Part shown: in pieces, positions 40,890 through 50,845 of the stretch
Layout: each line of letters begins with the position of its first letter
Position numbering within the stretch: the stretch's first letter is position 1
Source: Shimia_B sp039815465
GTDB lineage: Bacteria > Pseudomonadota > Alphaproteobacteria > Rhodobacterales > Rhodobacteraceae
Assembly (NCBI GenBank): GCA_039815465.1
Contig: JBCBZG010000015.1
Location: 30,788-94,787 of the forward strand
DNA: 64,000 bases
Direction: 5' to 3'
The notes under the pieces: generated by a model
Database searches by the model: none
Told to the model about the DNA's origin: nothing
Seen by the model: only the letters and a program-made list of their open reading frames with translations
Made by a program: the position numbers and the translations under genes

Positions 40890-43322
40890 CTACAAGATCA
40901 TGAAGTCGTCGATGTAGAAGGTTGTACCATCGCTCAACTCGATTTGCTCAATTTTGTACTTCCCGTTGGAGGCAAAGTGGTGCTGCACGCGCACGCTGTC
41001 CATCGCGGTTTCGATGAGCAATGTCCCGGCCCAGCTAGACCCGCCTTCGGCAACGCGCGACAGGGTGAGGTCATCGATGTCGTCGATGTCTTTGAACACG
41101 ATCACATCGTCAGAGCCGAGATCTGTCGTCCCATCATAGTCGATGATCGTGTCGTCTCCATCGCCTGAACCCATCACGTAGCGGTCGCCACCCGCGCCAC
41201 CGCGGAGAACGTCATCGCCTTGCGATCCGATCAACACATCATCGCCCGCAAGTCCCGTCAGGTGATCAATGGCCGTGCGCCCCACGATTAGATCGGTCTC
41301 AGCGGTCCCTGTCGACAGATGCGCGAGGTTGAACGTATCGCCATTGCTCAGCACCAGTTCCTCAACCGCGTGGCGACCGTTCGTGGCAAAGTGATTGCGT
41401 ATCAGCACATTGTCGAGCGCACCAAACTGGAACAGGAGGTTACCTTCCCAAATGCTGTTGCCCACCGACCCGCGGAAGATGGAGATATCATCAAGGGAGT
41501 CGACATCCACCAGCACCAGTTGGTCCACTGAGGTCAGGTCTGCTGTGCCGTCAAAGTCGATGATCGTATCGCCCTGCCCGTCGCTGGTGACGACGTAGCA
41601 GTCCGCGCCGATACCGCCGCGCAGAGTATCAAACCCGTTGCCACCGACGAGGACATCGTCGCCCGCTTGGCCAAAAAGCGCATCGTTGCCGTCACCGCCA
41701 AAGAGCGCGTCGTCGCCGTCGCCGCCGCGGAGAAAATCATTGGTGGATCGACCCACAATCAGGTCATCAGTGGTCTGCCCGGTAAATCCGGGTTGGATCA
41801 CATACTCCGCCCCCGTGCTCAGGCGCAGCGTTTCCACAAAGTGACGTCCGTGCGAGGCGAATTGGTTCGCAACTTCGATCTCGTCGTCGTCGCCGGTTTC
41901 GATATAGAGCGTGCCCTCCCAAGTGGCGCCGGGCAGGGCGTCGCGCCACACGTCGAGGTCCTTGATATCTGCGATGTGATCAAGCTGGACGACATCGTTG
42001 TCACCCCCGTCGTCTTCGATCCGGTCGAGCCCGTGGTCCGCGTCAAAGACATAGGTGTCCGAACCTTCGCCCCCTTCTAGGTCATCGTCGCCTGCGCCTC
42101 CATCGAGCGTGTCGTCCTCGGGCGTGCCCACCAATGTTTCATCGGTGTCATCTCCGGTCACGGTCACGGCCCCTGCGCCAGTGAAGGTAATCGGGTTCGT
42201 CGTGACGACGGTCACCTCAGTATCGCCGTGGAGCCGTTGCCCCCACATCACCGTCACCGACCCGTCGGGCATCGCCGCCGCCTGGAGGTGGAAGTAGCTG
42301 GAATACGGGGTTGCCAGGGCAACTGCCCCGCTGTCGACTGCTCCGCCCGTTGTGCCGTTATGCGTGGAGTATAGGACCTGTTGTTCCCAGCCGGGGAAGG
42401 TCGGCGTTTCTTGAACCCAGATGACAGTGACATTGCCATCAGGCAGCGCAACAAGCTCCGCCCGGTAGCCGAGGGGGTTGCGGTTAATGTCTTGGACGAC
42501 GATCTCATCGGTGCGCGGCGTTCCATCCGCCTCGAAGATGCGCAAGATCAGGGCCTCATCGGGGCTGAACCGCGCGTCGGGATGCCCATCTACCTCATAG
42601 AGGACCGCGAACGCGCCGTCGCTTAGCACGGTCACGGCCGGATGATCAGCCGGTTCGTCATAGGTCGTCGGGCTCACGCGGATGTCTGTCGTGGCGGTCC
42701 CAGTGCGGGGCTGAATGGTGGCAAAGACGCCATGGGTTTGCCCGGCCTCTGGCGTGTCGGAGGCCCAAACCGTGACCCACCCGTCGCCAAGCGCGGTGCT
42801 GTCGAGGCTGACACCCTCAAATGTTCCCCCTGCAGGGAGTTCCCCCGATTTAAATGGGGGTGAAACGACGACTGACACCGCCGTATCAATGACGCTGGTT
42901 CCGTTAAAGCTGCGGTCGGCAAAGGTGACCACAAACCGTCCGTCCGGCAACGCTTCGACGGCCATGTCGGTGTTGGACGTAAGGGCGCTCGTGCTTCCTA
43001 CGTCGATCCGGTTGCCGGAGGGCGTCGCACCGTCAAACACCTGAGCATACACAAAGTCAGTGCCGAGCGCGCCTTCGCGCCAGACCACCACCGTTTTGCC
43101 ATCCGATAGCGCTGTTCCCCGCACGGAGATGATGTCGGCGTCGACCTCATCAATCGTGACGGTTGTGGCCTGCGCGCGCGTTTCGGTGTTTGCATCCCAG
43201 AACTCTAGTTTGAGTTCCGTGAGATCCGCGGAGCCGATCGAGAATTCATCCTGGCTGAGATAGGCAAGCATGGCCTGCCCGCTCGATGTCAGGGACAGAG
43301 TTGGGAAATACTCGAAAGCCAT
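40890..43322 (-). CDS. RTX-type calcium-binding secreted protein (810 aa)
   Basis: The N-terminal half (about 1-380) is a series of beta-rich repeats (DGRFVVTFADRS, DGAFAVLYEVDG, DGNVTVIWVQET) of a propeller-like kind. From about residue 395 come RTX nonapeptide blocks (GGAGDDDLEGGEGSD, GGDGDDALFGGDGNDALFG, GGAGGDRYV) alternating with haemolysin-related domains (WEGTLYIE...NQFASHGRHFVETLRLS), three rounds in all. No classical signal peptide, as expected for type I secretion; no transporter genes are nearby. It is the partner of a paralogue just upstream, sharing the same repeating C-terminal module and ending IDDFMIL. Confidence 0.85.
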   Translation of the reverse strand: MAFEYFPTLSLTSSGQAMLAYLSQDEFSIGSADLTELKLEFWDANTETRAQATTVTIDEVDADIISVRGTALSDGKTVVVWREGALGTDFVYAQVFDGATPSGNRIDVGSTSALTSNTDMAVEALPDGRFVVTFADRSFNGTSVIDTAVSVVVSPPFKSGELPAGGTFEGVSLDSTALGDGWVTVWASDTPEAGQTHGVFATIQPRTGTATTDIRVSPTTYDEPADHPAVTVLSDGAFAVLYEVDGHPDARFSPDEALILRIFEADGTPRTDEIVVQDINRNPLGYRAELVALPDGNVTVIWVQETPTFPGWEQQVLYSTHNGTTGGAVDSGAVALATPYSSYFHLQAAAMPDGSVTVMWGQRLHGDTEVTVVTTNPITFTGAGAVTVTGDDTDETLVGTPEDDTLDGGAGDDDLEGGEGSDTYVFDADHGLDRIEDDGGDNDVVQLDHIADIKDLDVWRDALPGATWEGTLYIETGDDDEIEVANQFASHGRHFVETLRLSTGAEYVIQPGFTGQTTDDLIVGRSTNDFLRGGDGDDALFGGDGNDALFGQAGDDVLVGGNGFDTLRGGIGADCYVVTSDGQGDTIIDFDGTADLTSVDQLVLVDVDSLDDISIFRGSVGNSIWEGNLLFQFGALDNVLIRNHFATNGRHAVEELVLSNGDTFNLAHLSTGTAETDLIVGRTAIDHLTGLAGDDVLIGSQGDDVLRGGAGGDRYVMGSGDGDDTIIDYDGTTDLGSDDVIVFKDIDDIDDLTLSRVAEGGSSWAGTLLIETAMDSVRVQHHFASNGKYKIEQIELSDGTTFYIDDFMIL

Positions 43323-43422
43323 GGCGCAGGCTCCTTAAGACGGATGCAGTTCAAACTTGGAGCGACGACAGAGCGGGCCGCAACCTCACACGTGTTCCGG
43401 CGTGGCGCCGCACAGCGTGGTC

Positions 43423-43454
43423 GGCGCCCGCGGTGTTTCAGAGCCGCGGGCGCC
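43423..43454 (-). terminator. Hairpin, likely 3' end of the larger RTX gene
   Basis: A perfect 11-bp stem, GGCGCCCGCGG (43423-43433) and CCGCGGGCGCC (43444-43454), with a 10-nt loop, lies 7 nt after the larger RTX gene's stop codon. It lacks a T tract, so it is a candidate factor-dependent terminator or mRNA 3' stabiliser. Confidence 0.5.
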
Positions 43455-43461
43455 AAGTGAT

Positions 43462-46434
43462 TTAGACGATCACAAAGTCGTCGATGTTGTGCAACGTCCC
43501 ATCGCTGAGCTCGATCTGTTCCACTTTGTATCTGCCGTTGGACGCAAAGTGGTGCTGCACGCGCACGCTGTCGGTGGCAGTCTCGATCAGGAGTGAGCCC
43601 TGCCAGGTCGCGCCGCTCTCGGCCACGCGGGACATGGTCAAGTCATTGATATCGCTGATATCGTTGAACACGATCACATCGACGGACGCGAGGTCCGTGA
43701 CGCCATCATATTCCGTGATCAGATCATCCCCGTCGCCCGCATTCAGCACGTAGCGGTCGGCCCCGTCGCCGCCGCGCAGGTGGTCATCGCCAAGCTCACC
43801 GATCAGTGTGTCGTTGCCCGCATGGCCAAAGATCACGTCATCGTTGCCACCGGCGACCATGTAGTCATTGCCGCCGTTGCCCTTGAGGTAGTCCACCACC
43901 GAGCGGCCCACGAGCAGGTCATTTTCGGCACCGCCGAAGGTCTCCTTGGTCATTTTGAAGGTATCGCCACCGGACAAGATGAGCTCTTCAACCACGTAGC
44001 GCCCGTTGGAGGCGAAGTGATTGAGCACGATCACGCCGTCATTGGCCCCCATGGAGAAGTGCATATGCCCTTCCCAGGTGCTGCCCGTCGGGGTCAAGCG
44101 CCCGATGTCGAGATCGTCAAGGGAGGCCACGTCATTGAGGAACAACTGGTCCACCGATGTCAGGTCCGCGACACCATCGTATTCGATGATGGTGTCGACA
44201 CCGTCGCCGTTGAAAATGTGGTAGCTGTCTGCCCCGTCTGAGCCGACGAGTTGGTCATTGCCTGCCTCGCCCAAGAGGATGTCATCGCCTGCGTGCCCGC
44301 GGACGACGTCATTATTGGCGCCAGCGGCCAGGAAGTCATTGCCGCCGTTGCCTTTGAGGAAGTCGACGATCGAGCGGCCCACGAGGATATCATGGTCCCC
44401 TGCCCCGGTGGTCCCGGTGTGCAGCGCGTATTCGTCCCCGTTTGACAGCCGCAGTGTTTCCACCAGGTGACGTCCATGGGAGGCGAATTGGTTGCGGACC
44501 TCGACCTCCTCATTGGATGCGGATTCGATGTAGAGCGTCCCTTCCCAGGTGGAGCCGGACTGCGCCCCGCGCGAGATTTCGAGATCTTCGATGCTGCCCA
44601 CATGGGTGAACTCGATAACGTCGTTGGTGCCGCCTTCTTCTTCGATGCGGTCCATGCCGTAGCCTGGGCCAAAGATATAGGTGTCCGACCCCTCAAGCCC
44701 GCGCAGGATATCGTCGCCCGCATCGCCGGTGACCCGGTTGTCGAGCGCGTTACCAACCAAGGTTTCGCCGCTGGTTGTGCCTGTGATGTCGGTCGGCAGC
44801 AGAACATCCGCGATAGACACTATTTCTGAGGTGTCTTCCGTGACGAGGAATTCAAACTCCTCAATGTTGCGGATGCGCCCGACGGAGTTCCCCTCACCGT
44901 TGAAGAAAATGTCGATCCAGTTGTCTTCGGCCATCTCCAGCGTGAAGAATTCCCTAAAGAAATCCAGCGAGATGCCGTCGACCTGAGTAAAGAAGCCTTC
45001 AGACACTTCCACGTCAAGGAACAGGTTCGACACGTCCAGACGGTCTTCATCACCGTCGCCGCCGTCAATTTGGAAATAGCTGGGCGCGAAATAGAAGGTG
45101 AACCAGTTGTCCTCGTCATTCCCGGTGACGTTCACCACGCCGTTGTAGATGTGCAGGTCCACATCCTCAAAGTTCGCGATGGATGCATCGATGATCGTCT
45201 TGAGGTTCTCGGGATCAAACGACGCGCTGTCGCCTTCGGCCGTCACAAATGGGGAGTTGGTATTGAACGGATCGTCTGGGTCGGCCGCGACTTGAAAGAT
45301 ACCTTTGGCCAAATCGATGTTGTAGTCCGCGTAGAGCGACGTATAGGACCGCACGTCCAGCTGATCAAAGGAGTCGTCTTCGCCCCCGTTGAGCGAGATA
45401 TCCTCCGCGGACCTTTCCGGATCATACAGGATTTCGAGGAAGTCATAGGCATCGACCTCAAGCTCGTCGCGCCCATCACCCAGATTAACAACGACCGGCG
45501 CGCCGGACCCGGTCACGTCGCCCAGGTTAATGTCCCAGTCTTGCCCGCTCGTCCCAAGCATCGTGACTGTGTTGAGTTCGAGGTCGTCTTCTGTATCGAT
45601 GTCGCCTTGGCCCACGAGCGTAAAGAGCTCGGTGCCATCGGCGCCAGTCACTGTCAGGCTCGTTAACCCAAGTTCTGGCACGGCGGACAGGTCGAGCGGC
45701 GTGTCACCTTGTGTTTGCAGGAGGTTGCGAGCGAAGTTCAGGAAATCGCCCAAGCTATCGAAGTCAAACGTGCCGTTTGCGGCAAACTCCAGCCCGCCCA
45801 GGGTGAGCGAGACCGAGTCTGCATCGAAGCCTAGGCCGAAATACTCGTCGCCCGAGGACGAAAGGGAAATCGCGGAGATGTCCAAGCCGCCGAGAAGGGT
45901 CAAGATGTCGCCGAACTCTTCATCCGTGAGCAGGTCAAAATCGGCAGATCCCAGAGCACCAAGACCTTCAAGCAGGTCATAGATTCCTTGGAAATCGCTG
46001 GGCAGAGACCCGGTAAAGCTGAGCGATTGGTTGCCGCTGACAAGCGAAAAGCTCGTGCCCGAGGACAGAATTTGCAGGATCGTCGTACCGTCCATGACGA
46101 AGTCAAAGCTGCTGAAGGACCCCGTGCCCAGGCTGTTCGACAGCGCCTCAAAGAACGCGTCGAGCGATGACAGCCCGCTCAGCGATAGCCCGTTGAGCGA
46201 CGCGCCGTTGAGGCTGTCACCCCAAACAATCTGCGTGTCTGTCACCAAGGTCGGTGTGGAGTCGAACGCCGCGCCGAGCGCCGTTTCGTCATTCAGGAAC
46301 GCGTCGAGTTCGTCTTCAAAATCCAGGCTTGGTGGGTTTTCGATATCCACGTCGAAAAGCTCTGCCACCCGGTCGCGGAATGAGTCGCTGTCGTCATAAG
46401 AAATCAAAAGAGTAGAAATGGTTGCGTCGAGCAT
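43462..46434 (-). CDS. Large RTX-type calcium-binding secreted protein (990 aa)
   Basis: The ATG at 46434 (MLDATISTLLISY) has a GGGAGG site and gives 990 residues. Residues 1 to about 620 are a large acidic, Ser/Leu/Asp-rich region (repeated LSLSGLSSLD, LLGGLDISAIS, NLGDGRDELEVDAYD) without a recognised domain. Residues about 620-990 hold three RTX blocks (GDAGDDILRGLEGSD, GNGGNDFLAAGANND, GHAGNDTLIGELGDD) each followed by a haemolysin-related module ending QHHFASNGRYKVEQIELSDG. A type I secretion substrate with no transporter nearby; a paralogue of the 810-residue protein. Confidence 0.85.
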   Translation of the reverse strand: MLDATISTLLISYDDSDSFRDRVAELFDVDIENPPSLDFEDELDAFLNDETALGAAFDSTPTLVTDTQIVWGDSLNGASLNGLSLSGLSSLDAFFEALSNSLGTGSFSSFDFVMDGTTILQILSSGTSFSLVSGNQSLSFTGSLPSDFQGIYDLLEGLGALGSADFDLLTDEEFGDILTLLGGLDISAISLSSSGDEYFGLGFDADSVSLTLGGLEFAANGTFDFDSLGDFLNFARNLLQTQGDTPLDLSAVPELGLTSLTVTGADGTELFTLVGQGDIDTEDDLELNTVTMLGTSGQDWDINLGDVTGSGAPVVVNLGDGRDELEVDAYDFLEILYDPERSAEDISLNGGEDDSFDQLDVRSYTSLYADYNIDLAKGIFQVAADPDDPFNTNSPFVTAEGDSASFDPENLKTIIDASIANFEDVDLHIYNGVVNVTGNDEDNWFTFYFAPSYFQIDGGDGDEDRLDVSNLFLDVEVSEGFFTQVDGISLDFFREFFTLEMAEDNWIDIFFNGEGNSVGRIRNIEEFEFLVTEDTSEIVSIADVLLPTDITGTTSGETLVGNALDNRVTGDAGDDILRGLEGSDTYIFGPGYGMDRIEEEGGTNDVIEFTHVGSIEDLEISRGAQSGSTWEGTLYIESASNEEVEVRNQFASHGRHLVETLRLSNGDEYALHTGTTGAGDHDILVGRSIVDFLKGNGGNDFLAAGANNDVVRGHAGDDILLGEAGNDQLVGSDGADSYHIFNGDGVDTIIEYDGVADLTSVDQLFLNDVASLDDLDIGRLTPTGSTWEGHMHFSMGANDGVIVLNHFASNGRYVVEELILSGGDTFKMTKETFGGAENDLLVGRSVVDYLKGNGGNDYMVAGGNDDVIFGHAGNDTLIGELGDDHLRGGDGADRYVLNAGDGDDLITEYDGVTDLASVDVIVFNDISDINDLTMSRVAESGATWQGSLLIETATDSVRVQHHFASNGRYKVEQIELSDGTLHNIDDFVIV

Positions 46435-46546
46435 TACGGCCTCCCTCGCGCGATACACGTTAACTTTGCCATTGATATCATGCGTTAACGCTTGGATTGT
46501 CAACGCGTCTGTGGTCGCACGCGGCGGCTCAGCAGAAAAGGACCCA

Positions 46547-47254
46547 GTGTTGTTGTCACGACTTAAGACTGCCCCCGCCCTGGTTGGATGGGTGGCCGCC
46601 ATAGTGCCCAGTGTCGGATTGCCGACGCAGGCAAGCGCACACGAGCTCCGCACGGAGTTTGAGTTAGGCGGCGGGTCAGCGCTTTATGTCTTTGACGCCC
46701 TCACACAAACCTTGGAGAGCCGCTTTTCGTCAAGCTCTAGCAATAGCTTCTTTGGGTCCGCTGTAGAGCTTGTCCGAGACGAGTTTTTGGCCGACGACAT
46801 TTCCGCTCCCGCGTTTCCGAGTTTGGGTGTGAGATTTAGTTTTACGGAAGCCGCCGATGCGTCGTGGGGATGGGGCGCAGACCTGGCGTTCCACCTTGGG
46901 CGCGTCGAGTATTTTGAACCCGTTGGGCCCGCGCCGTTCTTGCAACGCTTTGGCCTTGCGGTGGACTTTATTTCAGCCACACCGCGCGTTTTTGCGCAGG
47001 GCCCGCAAACCGTAGCGGGAAACTGGACAATCAACGGCGAGCTTGGCGCGGGCATAGGTCTGACCCATGCGCAGATCTCCCTAGACACGCCGGTCTTCAC
47101 GGTCCGCTTCGACGACACTTTTGCGACCCCGTTTGTCTTTGCAGAACTGAACTTTGGCCACCGCGCACGCCCGTCAAATCGCGCGGTTGTTGGGCTTCAA
47201 CGTGGGGAAAACGGGCTAACGGCTTTTGATGTCAGGTTTTTGGTGGAATACTAG
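46547..47254 (+). CDS. Predicted outer-membrane beta-barrel protein
   Basis: A 235-residue protein from a GTG start (46547) with AAAAGGA upstream; the ATG at 46418 would prepend a leader antisense to the RTX start. It has a signal peptide (about 1-31, ending TQASA) and a mature part of alternating strands with aromatic girdles (TEFELGGGSALYVFD, WGWGADLAFHLGRVEYF, FVFAELNFGHRA, FDVRFLVEY ending in an aromatic residue), typical of a small outer-membrane barrel. It is divergent from the RTX gene with 112 nt between starts. No named family recognised. Confidence 0.65.
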   Translation: MLLSRLKTAPALVGWVAAIVPSVGLPTQASAHELRTEFELGGGSALYVFDALTQTLESRFSSSSSNSFFGSAVELVRDEFLADDISAPAFPSLGVRFSFTEAADASWGWGADLAFHLGRVEYFEPVGPAPFLQRFGLAVDFISATPRVFAQGPQTVAGNWTINGELGAGIGLTHAQISLDTPVFTVRFDDTFATPFVFAELNFGHRARPSNRAVVGLQRGENGLTAFDVRFLVEY

Positions 47255-47390
47255 GTGTCGGCAGCGACGCTTGCCGCGCGCAAGATGAACATTTCAGCAC
47301 GGCGGGAAAAATTGGCGCAGTCGGGCCTGCTGGCTCTGGTAAAGACCGGGGTTGTTTGCCTATATCAGGCTGTGAATAGAGGAGTACATT

Positions 47391-47684
47391 ATGAAAAAGT
47401 CACTTTTAACTGCTGTCACGCTCGTCATGCTGTCGACCGGCGCTCATGCGAATTTCACCGCAAGCGATCTGGAACGCATCGAGTCGCTGGTAAACTCGCA
47501 ACGCTGGGCCGCCTTGAACGCCTACATTCTTGAAAACCCACAGCTTCTTCAGGGCGACAACGCACTGGTGACGGAGCTTGTTGTGTTTCGGCGTACGTTC
47601 CGCGAAGGCTTCTTTGACCGACTTTCCAACCCACCGACCCCCCCGTCGCTCAACGTGATTTCGACGCTGACGGAACAGTACTAA
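47391..47684 (+). CDS. Small secreted protein of unknown function
   Basis: This 97-residue protein has a clean signal peptide (MKKSLLTAVTLVMLSTGAHA) and a helical mature part (SDLERIESLVNSQRWAALNA, TELVVFRRTFREGFFDRLS). The start has GAGGAGTACATT upstream. It stands alone between the barrel protein and the glycosyltransferase cluster. No family recognised. Confidence 0.7.
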   Translation: MKKSLLTAVTLVMLSTGAHANFTASDLERIESLVNSQRWAALNAYILENPQLLQGDNALVTELVVFRRTFREGFFDRLSNPPTPPSLNVISTLTEQY

Positions 47685-47724
47685 AACGGGTTGCGCCGTC
47701 TGCTTACCTTAGCTGAGTCGAGAT

Positions 47725-48753
47725 ATGCGGCATGAGGTCCTGTATCTCATAGAACCACGGTTCTCTGGCGGTACGTCTTCGGCCGTAGCACGTGAGCTCA
47801 GGACGGTTCGGCACAGGCAGCCGCGTGTCGTTGGTCTGAAAACAAAGATGTTCGGCGACAAGGATGTGTCGCCGAAGCTTCGAGACGTGTTTGATGAGTT
47901 TAGTATTCCGTTCACATGGTGCGGGCCAACGTTGAGCGCTGACACGGTCGTTTTCCACAACCCCTCCTGCCTCAAGTTCCAAGACACCCTCGGCGCGTCA
48001 ATTTTGGCTCAGACGCTGATCGTTGTGACCCATGAGAACTTTTATCGTCCCTCAGGCGCCCCAGCGTTCGACATCGACGCAACCCTGGGCGTGGTTGCCG
48101 ACGCGACGCTTGCGCGGCGAAAAGTTCTGGCGCCGATCTCCCCATATAACCGAGCCGGTGTCATGCACTGGGTCAACACGACGCCCGCGTGTGAGTGGGA
48201 GGTGTTGGACCAAGACTGGTTCAATATCTGCGATTTTGAGCTCACGCCCCCGACAGCCGCCCCGCGCGACCGCCGCGGGCGCCTGTCGCGCCCCGGCAAT
48301 GAAAAGTTCCCGCTGCTGGCAGCGCTAGACCAGAGCTTTCCACCGATGGCTGAAACCAATCTGATCCTCGGTGCGGACAGCCTGATGCCCTTTGCGGCAC
48401 AATATCCTCATTGGGATTTACGCCCCTTCGGCTCTATGGCCGTCGACGCGTTCTTCGATAAGATCGACTTTATGGTCTACCACACCTCAGCCTCGTGGCG
48501 CGAAAGCTTTGGACGCGTGATTGCAGAAGCGATTGCGGCGGGCAAAGTCGTCATTACGGACGCGGAAACGGGCGCCAACTTTGGCGCGGGGTCCACAGTC
48601 GCCGCCGGCCCGTCGGAGGTATCCTCCGCCATCGCTGCGCTCACCGCGGAGCCGGCAAAATACCGAAAGATAGTCGAAACAGGTCAAAAGAACCTCGCGC
48701 GACATGCTTCGGACCGGTTCCGCGCCTTTTTTGACAGCGTCGTCCCTGGATGA
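47725..48753 (+). CDS. Glycosyltransferase-like protein (GT4/GT-B type)
   Basis: This 342-residue soluble protein has a C-terminal RESFGRVIAEAIAAGKVVITDAETGANFG segment (about residues 258-290), the nucleotide-sugar-binding E-x7-E-type motif region of GT4 enzymes, while the N-terminal half (RHEVLYLIEPRFSGGTSSAV) has the acceptor-domain pattern. It is the first of a three-gene run with a larger glycosyltransferase and a small protein. Donor and acceptor unknown; a surface glycan or glycoprotein is likely. Confidence 0.7.
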   Translation: MRHEVLYLIEPRFSGGTSSAVARELRTVRHRQPRVVGLKTKMFGDKDVSPKLRDVFDEFSIPFTWCGPTLSADTVVFHNPSCLKFQDTLGASILAQTLIVVTHENFYRPSGAPAFDIDATLGVVADATLARRKVLAPISPYNRAGVMHWVNTTPACEWEVLDQDWFNICDFELTPPTAAPRDRRGRLSRPGNEKFPLLAALDQSFPPMAETNLILGADSLMPFAAQYPHWDLRPFGSMAVDAFFDKIDFMVYHTSASWRESFGRVIAEAIAAGKVVITDAETGANFGAGSTVAAGPSEVSSAIAALTAEPAKYRKIVETGQKNLARHASDRFRAFFDSVVPG

Positions 48754-48766
48754 CGCGGGAGAAACC

Positions 48767-50845
48767 ATGACACTGCTCATCGAACCCGGCGGCCAAAGCA
48801 CCAGGCATCTAGAGGGTGCTCTCCATTTCGTGGATCAACTGGCGCGATCCGGCGTGCCCGCGCTTTTGCCCGCGGCCGCGCTGCCCCCGGATGCGCCGCG
48901 GCTCCTGCGGTATGAGAGCACGAAGTGGCTGAGGGACGATGACGGCCCGGCACCAGGACGTGTTGTCGTGATGAACGCCAATGAGGTGTCCGCCCCGGCA
49001 TTGGCGCGTCTGCAACTGCTTTACGCCAAGCACACACCGGAGCTTTTGGGACTGGGACGGTTTGCAACCCCGCAAGAGCAGATCATCACCCAGTCCAAGC
49101 TCGCCTATGCCGCGGGCCGTGAACCGACACTTTTCGACCTAGCCGCATACCAGCCATCCCCGCTGATGGACCGTAGCCCGTTTATCCTTCTGGATGATCC
49201 ATCTGCCTTACCCGCGCCCCGACCGCAAAAACCGCGGCTGACGTTGTGCCTTTTGGATGAGGCTTTAGAAGCCCCGCAGTTTGCGGCGCTCTTAGGTCTT
49301 TTGGTGCATGACCCAAGACTGACCAGCACGCTGGTTGTGTCATCGGCCAACTACGATACGGTCGTGCGTCTGACCGGGCGACGGGTTCGGGTTCTCACCT
49401 TTGGTGAAACGCAGCCGCACTTGCTGGCGCGGATGACCGATATTCTGTCTGTCCATGGCGAAAAACCCGGCAACGGGCGCCTGGCCGCTACGGCCCTTGC
49501 GACGCTAATGAGCGGCGGCGTGCTCATCGATGCGACTGAGGCGGGGAGCTATGCGCAAGCGGATGCGCCTGTTGTGCGGGCGCCGTCTGACTTGGCGGGC
49601 TTCATTACGGTGCTACGCGAAAGCGTGCTGGCGACGCTCGATACCGTGCAAGCGGCTGTTGCCGAGAGCCCTTGGTTGGCTGCGAACCGTTTGGCGCCGT
49701 TGCTTTCTGACATGCTGTCTGGTGCTGTTCCTGCGCAGCCCGCTGTCCAAACGAGCACTTCCGAACCGCGCCAGGTTCTGTTCGTGCCCACCAATGGCGT
49801 GGGCCTCGGCCACGCGCAACGTAGCTCGCTCATCGCCGCGGAGATGCCAGGGACACGCCCCGTGGCCTTTGCCGCCTTTCCCAGCTGCGTTGCGATGCTC
49901 CGGCAAAAGGGCTTTGCGACCTTGCCGCTTGTCGCAAAAAGCGCCCAGCACAAGGCCAGCTACGCCAATGACCTGCTTAACTACGCGCGGCTGAGCCACG
50001 CGGTGGCGCCAGGGTCCGGGCTCGTGTTCGACGGTGCTTACATTTTTGATTCCATCCTGCGGCTCATTCGCGAAAAGGATCTGCGCGCGACCTGGATCCG
50101 CAGGGGGCTCTGGCAACCGGGTCAGATTGACCGCATGCCGTTGGAGCGCGAAAACGATTTTACAAATGTCATCGTCCCTGACGAGGCGTTCCCAGAGCTC
50201 AACACGGCCTACACCCATGGCGACACGATCCACCGGGTGGCCCCGATTGTTCAGCTTGACCCTATGACACCCGCAGAGCGGGGCCGCGCGCGCAAAGCGC
50301 TCATCAAGCGCTTCCAACCAGATGCGAGAAAGATCCTTGTGACAATGTTGGGCGGCGGGGTCGCCGCGGACCGTGCCACACAGATCCAATCGCTCTGCGC
50401 GCTTTGCCAGGAACATCCTGATTGGCTGCACCTTATCGTGGTGTGGCCACAGGGGCTGATTTCTTCCAATCTGGCGGGCTGGACGAATTCAAAGGTCGTG
50501 CGCACGCAGTCAGCGGTACGGCTCGCGCAGATCAGCGATCTCGTGGTGTCTGCCACGGGCTACAATTCGTTCCACGAGCTGATGTATCACAAAGTGCCGT
50601 CGATCCTGATGCCGCAGATGGCCGGTTACATGGACGACCAAGCCCGGCGGGCGGAGGCCGCCGGCACTCGTGAGCTCGCCGTGGTGGTGGACGAAGGCAC
50701 CGACCTTTTGCGGCTCCGCAAGGAGGTCACGCGCCTTATGCAGGATGGCGCAACAGATGACATGCGCGCGGCCTTTGACGCTGTCACGTTGCCCGATGTC
50801 GGCAACAGCGCTGCCGCGGCGTTGATCGAGGGGAGCCAGGCATGA
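48767..50845 (+). CDS. Two-domain protein with MurG-like glycosyltransferase half
   Basis: A 692-residue protein from ATG 48767. Residues 1 to about 340 are of unknown fold (PSDLAGFITVLRESVLATLD at the end). Residues about 350-690 form a GT-B glycosyltransferase of the MurG/UDP-glycosyltransferase kind: VLFVPTNGVGLGHAQRSSLIA at the start of the N-lobe, VTMLGGGVAADRATQIQ, and VVSATGYNSFHELMYHKVPSILMP, the donor-binding motif. It overlaps the next gene by 4 nt and lies 13 nt after the first glycosyltransferase. The joining of this unknown domain to the MurG-like half is unusual. Confidence 0.7.
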   Translation: MTLLIEPGGQSTRHLEGALHFVDQLARSGVPALLPAAALPPDAPRLLRYESTKWLRDDDGPAPGRVVVMNANEVSAPALARLQLLYAKHTPELLGLGRFATPQEQIITQSKLAYAAGREPTLFDLAAYQPSPLMDRSPFILLDDPSALPAPRPQKPRLTLCLLDEALEAPQFAALLGLLVHDPRLTSTLVVSSANYDTVVRLTGRRVRVLTFGETQPHLLARMTDILSVHGEKPGNGRLAATALATLMSGGVLIDATEAGSYAQADAPVVRAPSDLAGFITVLRESVLATLDTVQAAVAESPWLAANRLAPLLSDMLSGAVPAQPAVQTSTSEPRQVLFVPTNGVGLGHAQRSSLIAAEMPGTRPVAFAAFPSCVAMLRQKGFATLPLVAKSAQHKASYANDLLNYARLSHAVAPGSGLVFDGAYIFDSILRLIREKDLRATWIRRGLWQPGQIDRMPLERENDFTNVIVPDEAFPELNTAYTHGDTIHRVAPIVQLDPMTPAERGRARKALIKRFQPDARKILVTMLGGGVAADRATQIQSLCALCQEHPDWLHLIVVWPQGLISSNLAGWTNSKVVRTQSAVRLAQISDLVVSATGYNSFHELMYHKVPSILMPQMAGYMDDQARRAEAAGTRELAVVVDEGTDLLRLRKEVTRLMQDGATDDMRAAFDAVTLPDVGNSAAAALIEGSQA

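Noticed and set aside
43423..43454. Third copy of the 56-bp double-hairpin repeat
   Set aside because: GC-rich single hairpin with no GAAATC/GATTTC arms; unrelated in sequence.
46418..46546. Upstream ATG extension of the outer-membrane barrel protein
   Set aside because: The added residues run antisense through the RTX gene start and place the signal peptide inside the protein; the GTG at 46547 has a proper ribosome site.
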